Of a DNA stretch of 64,000 nt, positions 34,401 through 49,400 are shown in pieces. Every line of letters begins with the position of its first letter. Position 1 is the stretch's first letter. The translations under genes and the position numbers were made by a program. The stretch covers positions 1 through 64,000 of the forward strand of contig JAHDES010000031.1 of assembly GCA_020628645.1 (NCBI GenBank), read 5' to 3'. Source of the stretch: Saprospiraceae bacterium. Lineage in GTDB: Bacteria > Bacteroidota > Bacteroidia > Chitinophagales > Saprospiraceae. Below the pieces are notes generated by a model, which saw only the letters and a program-made list of their open reading frames with translations, was not told where the DNA came from and did no database searches.

Positions 34401-37400
34401 CTTCAGATGTTTGCGGAACTGTCTCTTGGACACATAACTTTACTACTCTTTCTGATGATTGTGGAGCAACAGGTTCAACAACTGTCACCTTCACTGCTAC
34501 CGATAATTGTGGGAATACGTCGCAAACCTCAGCCACCTTTACCATTGAAGATACCACTTCACCTGACATCACACAAGCGCAAAACCAAACCGTAGAATGC
34601 GACGGAAGTGGAAATACTACGCAACTAAACAATTGGCTCAATTCAAATGCAGGCGCAACAGCAAGCGATATTTGCGGAACTGTCTCTTGGACAAATAATT
34701 TTACAACACTTTCTGACGATTGTGGTACAACTGGAAATGCACTAGTCACCTTCACTGCCACCGACGATTGTGGAAATACATCGCAAACTTCTGCAACCTT
34801 TACCATTGAAGATACCACTTCGCCTGACATCACACAAGCGCAAAACCAAACCGTAGAATGTGATGGAAATGGTAATACAACTCAATTAAATAACTGGCTG
34901 GATTCCAATGCGGGGGCAACAGCAAGCGATATTTGTAGTAATGTAATTTGGACACATAATTATGTTACACTCTCTGATAATTGTGGTACAACAGGAAGTG
35001 CTACTGTTACTTTTACAGCTACCGACGATTGTGGAAACACGTCGCAAACCTCAGCTACCTTCACTATCGAAGATACTACATCTCCCGATATCACACAAGC
35101 GCAAAACTTAACCGTAGAATGTGATGGTCAAGGAAATCAAAACGAACTTAATGATTGGCTCGAATCCAATGCAGGAGCAACTGATTCTGATATTTGTGGT
35201 GACGTGACTTGGACAAACAACTTCACTTCCCTTTCTGACGATTGTGGAGCTACTGGAAGTGCTATGGTTACTTTTACCGCTACCGATGAATGTGGGAACA
35301 CTTCACAAACTATAGCTACTTTCACCATTGAAGATAACACGCCTCCTGATATAGGTAACTGCTCTTACACCAATCTTGATTGTGATTATAATTGTTCTAG
35401 TGAAGCTTATTTATTTCAAGGAAATCCATCAAGTCTTTTTGCAATTGATCTCTCTACTGGAAATAGTTATCCTTTAGGAGATATGAGTATTGCCGTAAAT
35501 GCAGTAGGATACAACCCAACAGATGGCTTTTTATGGGGATTAACTGGAGGTGATAATCCCCTAGTTCGCATAAACCGAGATTTATCCTTTACTGCTTTTT
35601 CAATACCAAATTTAATTCCTACCTACATTGGTGACATTAATACAGAGGGAAAATATGCATCGATACGAGGTTCAGATATTACAATTGTAGATTTAGATCC
35701 CAATTCCCCAACTTATCTTTCTATAATTAACTCTTGTAAAATAGCCGTAACTTCTGAAGCAGATGTCGCCTTCTGTCCTATTGATAATAACCTATACATT
35801 ATAGAGCGTTCAACCAATAATCTAATACGATTAAATATAGATAATTGCAGAAGCCTTGACTTAGGTCCTATTACAGGTATGCCACCTAATACTACTGGAT
35901 TTGGAGCATTTTTCATGGACAATGAAGGTAATCTTTATATCTCTAAAAATTCAGATGGACATATTTATAAAATTGATCAACCGCATACAGGTAATACTTC
36001 TGCCTCTTTATTTTCCGTTGGCCCTATGTCAGGAGTAAATGACGGAGCAAAATGTCCCTTCTCAGATGTTTATCTTGGTAATGATCTTACTGTAGAATGT
36101 GATGGAAATGGTAATACAACTGAACTCAATGATTGGCTCAACGCTAATGCAGGGGCAACGGCAAGTGATATTTGCGGAGGTGTCACTTGGTCAAATGATT
36201 TTACTTCTCTTTCTGATGATTGTGGCGCAACAGGAAGTGCAACAGTCACTTTTACGGCAACGGATGATTGTGGAAATACTGCACAAACAACCGCAACCTT
36301 CACCATAATAGATACTACTTCTCCTGACATTACGCAAGCGCAAGACCTAACCGTAGAATGTGATGGAAATGGTAATACTACAGAACTCAATCAATGGCTT
36401 AATTCCAATGCAGGCGCAACTGCTTCCGATATTTGCGGCGGTGTGACTTGGACACATAATTTCTCTGTCCTCTCCAATAATTGTGGTGCAACAGGTGAAG
36501 CATTAGTAACTTTTACGGCTACCGACGATTGTGGAAATACGTCGCAAACTTCTGCTACCTTCACCATAATAGATACTACTTCACCCGACATCACACAAGC
36601 ACAAGATTTAACCGTGGAATGTGATGGAAATGGAAATACTACAGAACTAAATAATTGGCTCGATTCCAATGCTAGCGCAACCGCTTCCGATATTTGTGGA
36701 GCTGTGGTATGGACACATAATTTTATAACTTTATCTGATGATTGTGGCACAACAGGAAATGCACTAGTCACATTCACTGCCACCGACGATTGTGGAAATA
36801 CGTCGCAAACTTCTGCTACCTTCATCATAGAAGATACCACTTCACCTGACATCACACAAGCGCAAAATTTAACCGTAGAATGTGATGGAAATGGAAACAA
36901 TACAGAACTAAATAATTGGCTCGATTCCAATGCTAGCGCAACCGCTTCCGATATTTGTGGAGCTGTGGTATGGACACATAATTTTACAACATTATCCGAT
37001 GATTGTGGAGCTACTGGAGAAGCAACTGTCACCTTCACCGCTACCGATGAATGTGGGAATACTTCTCAAACTACCGCTACCTTCAACATTGAAGACATGA
37101 CATCACCTGATATTACACAAGCACAAGACCTAACCGTAGAGTGTAATGGAAATGGAAATACTACAGAACTCAACCAATGGCTTAATTCCAATGCAGCCGC
37201 AACAGCCTCTGATATTTGTGGAGCTGTGGTATGGACACATAATTTTACAACATTATCCGATGATTGTGGAGCTACTGGAGAAGCAACTGTCACCTTCACC
37301 GCTACCGATGAATGTGGGAATACTTCTCAAACTACCGCTACCTTCAACATTGAAGATACCACTTCTCCTGACATCACACAAGCACAAGACTTAACCGTAG

Positions 37401-40400
37401 AATGTGATGGGAATGGTAATATAAGCGAGTTAAACCAATGGCTTAATTCTAATGCTGGGGCAACAGCCTCTGATATTTGTGGTAACGTCGCTTGGTCTAA
37501 TAATTTCACTTCTCTTTCGAACGATTGTGGCGCAACAGGGGAAACTTTAGTTACTTTTACCGCTACCGATGAGTGTGGAAATACGGCTCAAACTTCTGCT
37601 ACTTTCACAATTATAGACACTACTCCGCCTGATGTAACTCAAGCACAAGACCTTACTGTAGAATGTGATGGGAATGGAAATATAACAGAACTTAACAATT
37701 GGCTCAATTCGAATGCAGGTGCAACTGCAAGCGATATTTGTGGGGATGTCTCTTGGTCCAACGATTTTACTAATTTATCTGACGATTGTGGTGCTACTGG
37801 TGAAGCAACGGTCAACTTTACCGCTACTGATGAGTGCGGAAATACTGCGCAAACTTCAGCAACCTTCACTATCGAGGATACAACACCACCTGATGTAACA
37901 GATGCCCAAGATTTAACCGTAGAATGTGACGGAAATGGTAATATAACAGAATTAAACAACTGGCTCGATACAAACGCAGGGGCTATAGATTCTGACATTT
38001 GTGGTGACGTAACTTGGACTAATAATTTCTCTACACTATCAGACGATTGTGGAGCAACTGGAAGTGCAACCGTGACTTTTACCGCTACCGATGAGTGTGG
38101 TAACACTTCTCAAACTATAGCTACATTCACCATAGAAGACACCACTTCTCCTGACATCACTCAAGCACAAGACCTTACCGTTGAGTGTGATGGAAATGGA
38201 AATACTACAGAATTAAATCAATGGCTCAATTCGAATGCTGGAGCGACGGCAAGCGATATTTGTGGAAATGTCACTTGGTCTAATAATTTCACGAATTTAT
38301 CTGATGAATGTGGTGCTACGGGAGAAGCTTTAGTCACCTTTACAGCAACTGATGATTGTGGAAATACTGCGCAAACAATAGCTACTTTTACCATTGAAGA
38401 TACGACTTCCCCTGACATCACACAAGCACAAGACCTTACCGTAGAATGTGATGGGAATGGAAATCAAACCGAACTCAATCAATGGCTCGATTCCAATGCT
38501 AGCGCAACCGCGTCTGATATTTGTGGAAATGTCACTTGGTCTAATAATTTTACGAATTTATCTGACGATTGTGACGCAACTGGTGAAGCTTTAGTCACTT
38601 TTACTGCAACAGATGAGTGTGGTAACACTTCTCAAACCTCCGCTACTTTCACAATTGAAGATACTACCCCGCCTAATATAGTAGAAGAAGCACAAGACAT
38701 CACTGTAGAATGTGACGGGAATGGGAATATAGCTGATCTCAATCAATGGCTCAACGCTAATGCAAATGCTACCGCAAACGATATTTGTGGAAATGTCACT
38801 TGGTCAAATGATTTTACTAATTTGTCTGATGAATGTGGTGCTACTGGAGCAGCAACAGTCATTTTCACTGCTACCGATGATTGTGGAAATACCAATCAAA
38901 CTTCTGCAACCTTTACTATTGAAGATACAACACCGCCTGATGTAACCGATGCACAAGATTTAACCGTAGAATGTGACGGAAATGGTAATACCACCGAATT
39001 AAACAACTGGCTCGACACAAACGCAGGAGCTATAGATTCTGACATTTGTGGTGACGTAACATGGGCAAATGATTTTACAAGTCTTTCTGACGATTGTGGA
39101 GCAACAGGTGAAGTAACAGTCACTTTCACCGCAACAGATGAATGTGATAATACTGCACAAACTTCAGCTACCTTTACTATTGAAGATACAACACCGCCTG
39201 AAATTACCGATGCTCAAGACCTTACTGTAGAATGTGATGGGAATGGCAATCTAACGGAACTTAATGAATGGATTAATTCTAATGCAGGAGCAACCGCTTC
39301 TGATATTTGTGGAAGCGTCTCTTGGTCTAGTGAATTTTCTGAACATAGTGATGAATGTGGTCAAACGGGCATCGTCACAGCGACCTTCACAGCAACTGAC
39401 GATTGTGGAAATACAGCGCAAACAATGGCTACCTTTACCATCGAAGATACAACACCGCCTGAGATTACAAATGCGCAAGATTTAACCGTAGAATGTGATG
39501 GAAATGGTAACCAAACAGAATTAAATGACTGGTTAGATTCAAATGCTGGAGCAACGGCCTCTGATATTTGTGGAAATGTATCTTGGTCAAATGACTTTTC
39601 TTCATTATCAGATGATTGTGGAGCAACAGGTGAAGCTTTAGTAACGTTCACAGCTACAGATGAATGTGGGAATACTTCACAAACTTCGGCGACTTTTACC
39701 ATCGAAGATACGACAGCACCCGATATAACAGACGCACAAGACATCACCGTAGAATGTGATGGAAATGGAAATATTGCCGATCTAAATCAATGGCTTAATT
39801 CAAACGCTGGCGCTACTGCAAACGATATTTGTGGTGACGTCTCTTGGTCGAATAATTTTTCTAGCCTTTCAGATGAGTGTGGAGCGACAGGGGAAGCTTT
39901 AGTTACCTTTACAGCAACCGATGAATGTGGAAATACTTCACAAACTTCGGCGACTTTTACCATCGAAGATACAACACCGCCAGAGATTACAGATGCGCAA
40001 AATATCACCGTTGAATGTGATGGAAATGGAAATATTGCCGATCTAAATCAATGGCTTAATTCAAACGCTGGCGCTACTGCAAACGATATTTGTGGTGACG
40101 TCTCTTGGTCGAATAATTTTTCTAGCCTTTCAGATGAGTGTGGAGCGACAGGGGAAGCTTTAGTTACCTTTACAGCAACCGATGAATGTGGAAATACTTC
40201 ACAAACTTCGGCGACTTTTACCATCGAAGATACAACACCGCCAGAGATTACAGATGCGCAAAATATCACCGTTGAATGCGATGGAAATGGTAATCAAGAA
40301 GAACTTGAAAATTGGATCAATTCTAATGCAGGAGCTACCGCTAGCGATATTTGTGGAGGCGTGACTTGGTCTAGTGAATTTTCTGAATTAAGTGATGAAT

Positions 40401-43400
40401 GTGGTGCAACAGGAATCGTTACAGCGACATTTACTGCTACTGACGATTGTGGAAATACAGCCCAAACTACTGCTACTTTCACCATTGAAGATACCACATC
40501 ACCAGACATCACCGATGCACAAGATATTATTGTAGAATGTGATGGAAGTGGCATTCAAACTGAATTGAATGATTGGTTAAATTCAAATGCAGGAGCTACG
40601 GCCTCCGATATTTGTGGAGACATCTCTTGGTCAAATGACTTTTCTTCGCTCTCCGACGACTGTGGGGCAACTGGAGAAGCAACTGTAATCTTCACAGCAA
40701 CTGATGAATGTGGAAACACTTCACAGACTTCTGCCACTTTCACAATCGAAGACACCACCGCTCCTGATATAACGGAAGCACAAGATTTAACGGTAGAATG
40801 TGATGGAAGTGGTAATCAAATCGAACTCAATGATTGGTTAGACTCCAATGCTGGGGCGACAGCTTCAGATATTTGTGGAGACGTCACTTGGTCAAATGAT
40901 TTCAACTCACTTTCTGATGAATGTGGTGCAACTGGTGAAGCAACTGTAACATTCACAGCAACCGATGATTGTGGAAATACGGCTCAAACTTCGGCTACTT
41001 TTACTATTGAAGATACCACTGCCCCTGATATTACAGATGCGCAAGATATCACCGTTGAATGCGATGGAAATGGAAATATAGCAGAATTCAATGAATGGAT
41101 TAATTCCAATGCAGGGGCAACCGATTCTGATATTTGTGGAGATGTGACTTGGTCAACTGACATTCCAGATTTTAGTGATGATTGTGGTGAGACAGGTTCA
41201 ACAACGGTGACTTTTACAGCTACTGATGAATGTGGAAATACTGCGCAAACGATGGCTACCTTTACCATCGAAGATACTACCCCACCAGATATTACAGATG
41301 CCCAAGATTTAACGGTAGAATGTGACGGAAATGGAAATCAAGCTGAACTTAATGAATGGATTGAAAACAATGCTGGAGCTACCGCAACTGATATTTGTGG
41401 AGGTGTAACTTGGTCTAGTGATTTTACTGAATTAAGTGATGAATGTGGCGAAACAGGTATCGTCACAGCAACCTTCACCGCTACCGATGATTGTGGAAAC
41501 ACTGCACAAACTTCGGCAATCTTCACGATTGAAGATACCACACCTCCTGATATAACCGAGGCAGAAGACATCACTGTTGAGTGTGATGGAAATGGAAATT
41601 TAGATGAGCTTAATGATTGGATAAGCAATAACGCTGGGGCGACAGCAAGCGATATTTGTGGAGGTGTAACTTGGTCGAGTGAATTTTCTGAACTAAGTGA
41701 TGAATGTGGTCAAACGGGCATCGTCACCGCAACTTTCACTGCTACAGATGATTGTGGAAACACCGCACAAACCTCTGCTACCTTTACCATCGAAGATACC
41801 ACCGCTCCTGATATTACAGATGCACAAGATTTAACGGTAGAATGTGATGGAAGTGGAAATCAAACCGAACTCAATGATTGGTTAGACTCCAATGCTGGGG
41901 CGACAGCTTCAGATATTTGTGGAGACGTCACTTGGTCAAATGATTTCAACTCACTTTCTGATGAATGTGGTGCAACTGGTGAAGCAACTGTAACATTCAC
42001 AGCGACTGATGAATGTGGAAATACCGCTCAAACTTCGGCTACTTTTACTATTGAAGATACAACTGCCCCTGAAATTACGATGGAAGCACAAGACATCACC
42101 GTTGAATGTGATGGAAGTGGCAACATCCCTGAATTTAATGAATGGATTAATAACAATGGAGGAGCAATTGCTAATGATATTTGTGGGGATATAAATTGGG
42201 ATACCGATTTTCCAAATCTAAGTGATGAATGCGGCGCAACGGGTTCTGTTACCGCTACCTTTACCGCTACAGATGAATGTGGAAATACCGATCAAACTAT
42301 GGCAACTTTTACCATCGAAGATACCACCGCTCCTGATATTACAGATGCGCAAGACTTAACAGTAGAGTGTGATGGAAACGGCAACCAAACCGAATTTAAT
42401 GAATGGATAAACAATAATGCAGGGGCAACCGCAAACGATATTTGTGGGGACGTCACGTGGTCTAGTGATTTTGGTGAATTTAGTGATGATTGTGGGGAAA
42501 CGGGTTCTGTTACCGCAACCTTTACTGCTACTGATGAGTGTGGAAATACAGCGCAAACAATGGCGACTTTTACCATCGAAGATACAATAGCTCCAGACAT
42601 TACAGAAGCGCAAGATTTAACTGTAGAGTGTGATGGAAACGGGAATATAGATGAGTTAAACGAATGGATTGAAAACAATGCAGGAGCTACGGCAAGCGAT
42701 ATTTGTGGGGAAGTTACTTGGTCCAGCGATGTTCCTGATCTTAGTGATGATTGTGGAGCAACAGGTTCTACAACAGTAACCTTCACCGCTACCGATGACT
42801 GTGGAAATACAGCGCAAACTACAGCTACCTTTACTATTGAAGATACGACTGCTCCCGATATTACAGATGCTCAAGATTTAACCGTAGAGTGTGATGGAAG
42901 TGGCAACCAAACGGAACTGAATGAGTGGTTAGATTCCAATGCTGGTGCAACCGCAAATGATATTTGTGGAGATGTAATTTGGTCAAATGATTTCACTTCG
43001 CTTTCTGATGAATGTGGGGCTACAGGTGAAGCAACGGTAACTTTTATAGCCACAGATGAATGCGGAAACACCGCGCAAACAATGGCTACCTTTATCATCG
43101 AAGATACCACACCACCTGAAATTACAGAAGAAGCACAAGACTTAACCGTTGAATGTGATGGCAGTGGCAACATCCCTGAATTTAATGACTGGCTCGATGC
43201 CAATGGTGGTGCAATTGCTGGTGATATTTGTGGTGACATCATTTGGACAAATGAATATCCAGAATTAAGTGATGATTGTGGGGAAACTGGGTCTACGACG
43301 GTTACCTTTATCGCCAATGATGAGTGTGGGAATACGGCACAAACAATGGCGACTTTTACTATTGAAGATACTACCCCACCGGAAATAACAGACGCACAAG

Positions 43401-46400
43401 ACCTTACTGTAGAATGTGATGGGAATGGTAACCAATCCGAATTCAACGAATGGATCGAAAACAATGCTGGTGCAACTGCCAATGACATTTGTGGTGACGT
43501 TACATGGTCTAGTGAGTTTGGTGAATTAAGTGATGATTGTGGGGAAACAGGAATGCTAACTGCCACTTTTACCGCTACTGATGAATGTGGTAATACGGCA
43601 CAAACAATGGCAACTTTTACCATCGAAGATACTACCCCACCCGAAATAACCGAAGCGCAAGACTTAACTGTAGAATGTGATGGAAATGGAAATCAAGCTG
43701 AACTCGAAGAGTGGATCAACTCCAATGCTGGAGCAACTGCATCTGACATTTGCGGAGAAGTCACGTGGTCTAGTGAAGTACCTGATTTAAGTGATGAATG
43801 TGGAGCAACGGGTTCACTCACCGCTACTTTTATCGCAACCGATGAGTGTGGAAACACGGCGCAAACAATGGCGACTTTTACTATCGAAGATACTACCCCA
43901 CCCGAAATAACCGAAGCGCAAGATTTAACCGTAGAATGTGATGGTAATGGAAATCAAACCGAACTTAATGAGTGGTTGGATTCCAATGCAGGCGCAACAG
44001 CCGATGATCTTTGTGGGGAAATTGCTTGGTCAAATGATTTCACTTCCCTTTCTGATGAATGTGGGGCGACGGGAGAAGCTTCTGTTACCTTCACCGCAAC
44101 CGATGAGTGTGGAAATACAGCGCAAACAACAGCTACTTTCATTATCGAAGATACAACACCTCCTGAAATCACAGAAGAGGCACAAGACATCACCGTAGAA
44201 TGTGATGGAGATGGCAACCAAACAGAATTCAATGAGTGGCTCGATACCAATGGTGGAGCTATAGCTGCTGATATTTGTAGTGAACTAACATGGACAAATG
44301 AATATCCAGAACTAAGCGATGATTGTGGGGCTACTGGCGCAACAAGCGTTACCTTTATCGCCACAGATGAATGTAGTAATACGGCGCAAACAATGGCTAC
44401 TTTTACCATTGAAGATACCACGCCGCCTGAAATAACAGGTGAAGAAGACATTACCGTAGAATGTGACGGAAATGGCAATCAAACCGAACTCAATGATTGG
44501 ATTGCTGAAAATGCAGGAGCTACAGCTAATGATCTTTGTGGTGATATAACTTGGACAAGTGAACAAGAAGAATTGAGTGATGAATGTGGGGCAACAGGCG
44601 CAAAAAGCGTTACATTCACTGCAACCGACGAGTGTGGAAATACCGCTCAAGCTTCTGCCAGTTTTACCATTGAAGATACCACACCACCAGAAATAACAGG
44701 CGGAAATGATTTAGTACTCAGTTGTGATGCCGATTTGGATAATGAAATCCAACAATGGCTCGATAATAATGCTGGTGCAACAACAAGTGATGCCTGTGGT
44801 GAAGTAAGTTGGTCTAATGATTTTACAGCTTATGATGATATTTGTGATGCTACTATAACAGTTACATTTATAATAACAGATGATTGTGGAAATAGTGCCA
44901 CACACACCAAAAATATCAATATTTATGATGACGAAGCTCCTTCTATCGAAGTACCCGCAGATATTACCATTTCTTGTGATGAAGTTTTAGAAGAAGAAGA
45001 CCCGATTATTACCGATAATTGTGATACAGATATTGAAATTGAGTTGACGACTGAAGACTTGACAGAAGGTTGTGGTGGTTTTATCAAAACATGGACGGCA
45101 ACCGATGATTGTGGTAATGAAAGTCAAATGAGTCAAACGATTACTATTACTGATAGCACTCCTCCTACTTTTTCTAGTACTCCAGAAGATGTAACCGTTG
45201 ATCTTTCAAATGGAGATGAAATTCCTGATATTCCTAGCATTGAAGCAATGGATAACTGTGCAGAAAACATTGATCTTCAATTCACAGAGGAAGAATCTAG
45301 TGATGGATGTTTAAATATTATTACCCGTACTTGGACAGCCACCGACGAGTGTGAAAATACGGCTACTTTAACACAAACCGTCTCTGTTTTAAGTAGTTTA
45401 ATATTGACAATAGAAGCAAATGATGTGGCACTTTGTGATGATAATCAAACTCAAATTTCATTAAGCGTAGAAAATGGTGAACCACCTTATACCTACGATT
45501 GGACAATAAGTAATGGTACTATTGAAGACCCAACTGTTCAAAATCCTATGGTATCGCTTGAAAACATTGGAAATTTCCAAGCAGAGGTCACTGTTGAAGA
45601 TAGCAAAGGCTGTCAAGCAATGGGTTCGGTGAACATCAGCGTAACAGGTAGTTTTAATGCTCAATTACTAGGAGATACCACCTATTGTGAAGCAGCAACT
45701 ATAGAATTATCCGTTCAAGGAGGCAATAATTGGCAGTGGGAAGGGCCTGAAGGCTTCTCTTCTACACAGCAAGCCATCTCTATTTCTGATGCCACACTAC
45801 AAATGGAAGGTGATTATTTTGTTACCGTATCCGATGGTGCAGGAGCTTGTCAAGTAGTTCTATCTAGAGAAGTAAGCGTGGAGCGTTCTCTTATCATAAA
45901 TTTAAATAGCAATAGTCCTGTCTGTAATTATGGAGATATTTATTTATACGCTAGCGGTTCAAGTGATTTAGAGTTTGAATGGACTGGACCTGAAGGAATG
46001 ACCTCTAATGAGCAGAACCCTGTTTTCCAAAATATTGACCTACCGATAGGCTCTTATATTTTTGAAGTAAATGTATTTTCTCCTGAAACAGAATGCTCTG
46101 CTTATGCTTCCCTAGAAGTTGAGATTACAGAAGGTTCTGTTTACGAATATCCAGAAAATATTAGCATTTGTGAAGGTGAAACCCTTGAATTAAATGCTTC
46201 GGGTGGTATCGACTATTTCTGGCAGGGCCCAGATGGATATGTATCTATTAGTCCTGAAAATACCATTGATAATATTACTGCCGCACAAGCTGGTGATTAT
46301 GTTTTAAATGTAATTACCGAAAATTTATGTTTCTATGAAGATACCATTGTGGTCGGTGTAATCAGTGATAATCTCGAAATAACAGGCAATCAAGAAGTTT

Positions 46401-49400
46401 GTCTGGGTGGGCAATTACGTTTAGAAGTTGAAAATTATCCAAATACCAAGATTCAATGGACTGGACCAAATGGATTCACTTCAAACGAAGATATTATTGA
46501 AATTGATAATATAACCGAAGAACAGGCTGGATTGTATGAGGTGGAGATCGCAACTGCAAATTGTTCGATTCAAGGTAGTATCGAAATAACGCTTATTGGA
46601 AATAGTACCAATGCTTCTTATCAAGTGACCGATGTGTCTTGTGCAACTCTAGGTGAAATAGCTGTCAATATAGAAGAGGACACCACTAATCTCCTGTTTA
46701 CTTGGGGTGATCTAAATGCAGTAAATCAACCGCAAAATCGCTTTAATTTACAAGAAGGTACTTATGCGTTAACCATCACCAATGAAGATGGATGTGAAAC
46801 CATATTTGATGAAATTATCGTCCCTAATAATTGTGGTTGTATTATGGGTCCTGTTGTTTTAGATACCATCATTGAAAATACTAGTTGCACCATGCCAGAT
46901 GGTCAAATCGAAATACAAGTAGAAGGGGATTTAAATAATTATGTATTTGAATGGACACCTAATGTGGGTACTACTCAAGGGCAGTTTGACAACCATAGAG
47001 GAAATTTACCTGAAGGCACTTATACGATTAAAGTAGCCGATATGAATGATGCGTCTTGTGCTACCCTACTCGAAGATATAAGTATCGAAACACTAAATGG
47101 GCCACAAGTAGAGCTTCTTTCTAAGACCAATACGGATTGCTCTGGTAATATCGGTAGCGCTGAATTTTCACCCAGTGAGTATGACTATGAATGGAGCGAT
47201 GGCGGAACGGGCAATAGTAGAAATGATCTTGGAGAAGGCTCTTATATCATTACTTTTACAGATAACACCACCGATTGTAGTGATACGATTTCAGTTGTAA
47301 TTGAACTCGATTTCACCCTAGAAGGAGAAGCGATTATCAATCAAGAACCTGCTTGTGGAGAAGCAAATGGTAGCGTACAAATCGAGATGACAGGCGGAAG
47401 TGGCGATTATGATTTTAGTTGGGGCGATTCAGCGATTAATGAAGCCTTAGAAGCAGGGCTACATGAAGTGACTATCACCGATTTAGTATCTAATTGCGAA
47501 ACTGAATTGAGTTTTACCCTAAATAATAATGTAGCTTCTGGTACAATTACAGCCGAAGATTCTATCCTTCTCAAATGTAATGATGCCTCTCTTGGCAATA
47601 TTGATTACGAACTTGATCTTGAAGCCGAATTTAATGGCCCTGCGAATGTTAGTATTGAGAATTCAGAAGGTACAACTTTTGAAAATGGTGAACTTCCTGA
47701 AGGAGAATTCTGCATTGTTGTTTTGGATGCGGATGATTGTATCGCCATACAACACTGTTTTGAAGTGGTCGCTCCTGAGACGATTTCAGCTACGATAAAT
47801 AGCAGTGATCTTTCTTGTACTGATGATTTAATGATTATTTCCGAAAGCGGAAGTATTGAAATTATCATTGAAAATGGAACAGCTCCTTTTGTTTTTGATT
47901 GGGAAGATTTAGAAGGTACTGATAATGAGCAAAATAGATCAAATTTAGAACAAGGCACTTATAATTTAACGATTACAGATGCAAATTTCTGTACCTTAAT
48001 TTTAGATGAAATCGAAATTGGAGCAGAATGTGTTGAGCCAGATGGGCAATGTGTCGAACCAGAAATTATTGATATTATCACCACCGAACCCGCTTGTGGT
48101 GAAGAAAATGGTACAATCGAATTAGTCTTAGATGATAATTCCAATTACACCTTCAACTGGGCAAATGGCGAAACAACAGCTAGCATCCAAGATTTAGCCG
48201 CTGGAGCGTATGAGGTAACGATTAGTCGTGTAGATGAAGAAGATTGTAGCACAGTTGAGACTATTGCACTTTCTAATTTAGAGAGTACCGAAATCGAAAT
48301 CACCGAAAATAATCCGTCTTCTTGTGCTAATGATGATGGAATGGTGACGCTTTCTCCAAATTCTCTTTCTTTTACTTGGAATGATGGAAATTCAGACGCA
48401 TCTCGCAACGATCTTGCAACGGGAACCTATGAAGTAAGTTCAACCGATGAAAATGGGTGTCTATCAGTAGTAGTAGTCGAAGTACTACAAGATTGTGAAG
48501 ATGATCCAAGCGAACCGTGTATAGAACCAGAAATTGTGGATATTATTACCAACGAACCTGCTTGTGGTGAAGAAAATGGAACGATCGAATTAGTCTTAGA
48601 TGATAATTCCAATTATACCTTCACTTGGGCCAATGGCGAAACATCAGCTAATATCCAAGATTTAGCCGCTGGAGCGTATGAAGTAACGATTAGTCGCGCT
48701 GATGAAGAAGATTGTATAACCATTGAAACCATCGCACTTTCTAATTTTGAAAGCACAGAAATTGAAATCACAGAAAACACCCCTTCTTCTTGTGCTGATG
48801 ATGATGGATCTGTTACACTTTCTCCAAATTCCCTTTCCTTTACTTGGAATGATGGAAATACAGACGCTACGCGAAATGATCTAGCAGCTGGAACCTATGA
48901 AGTAAGTTCAACCGATGAAAATGAGTGTCTTTCTGTAATCGTAGTGGAAGTACTACAAGATTGCGAAGATGATCCAGATGAACCTTGTGATGATCCAGAA
49001 ATTGTGGACATTATCACTTCTGAACCAGCTTGTGGTGAAGAAAATGGTACAATCGAATTAGTCTTAGATGATAATTCCAATTATACCTTCACTTGGACCA
49101 ATGGAGAAACGACAGCTAATATCCAAAATTTAGCCGCTGGCACTTATGATGTAACGATTAGTCGTATAAATAAAGAAGATTGTTTTACAGTTGAAACCAT
49201 CGCACTTTCTAATTTTGAAAGTACAGAAATTGAAATCACTGAAAATAAGCCGTCTTCTTGTTCCGATGATGATGGGGCAGTTTCCCTTTCTCCAAATACC
49301 CTTTCTTTTACTTGGAATGATGGAAATAATGATACATCTCGCAACGATCTTGCTGCTGGAATCTATGAAATTAGTGCAACTGACGAAAATGATTGTCTTT

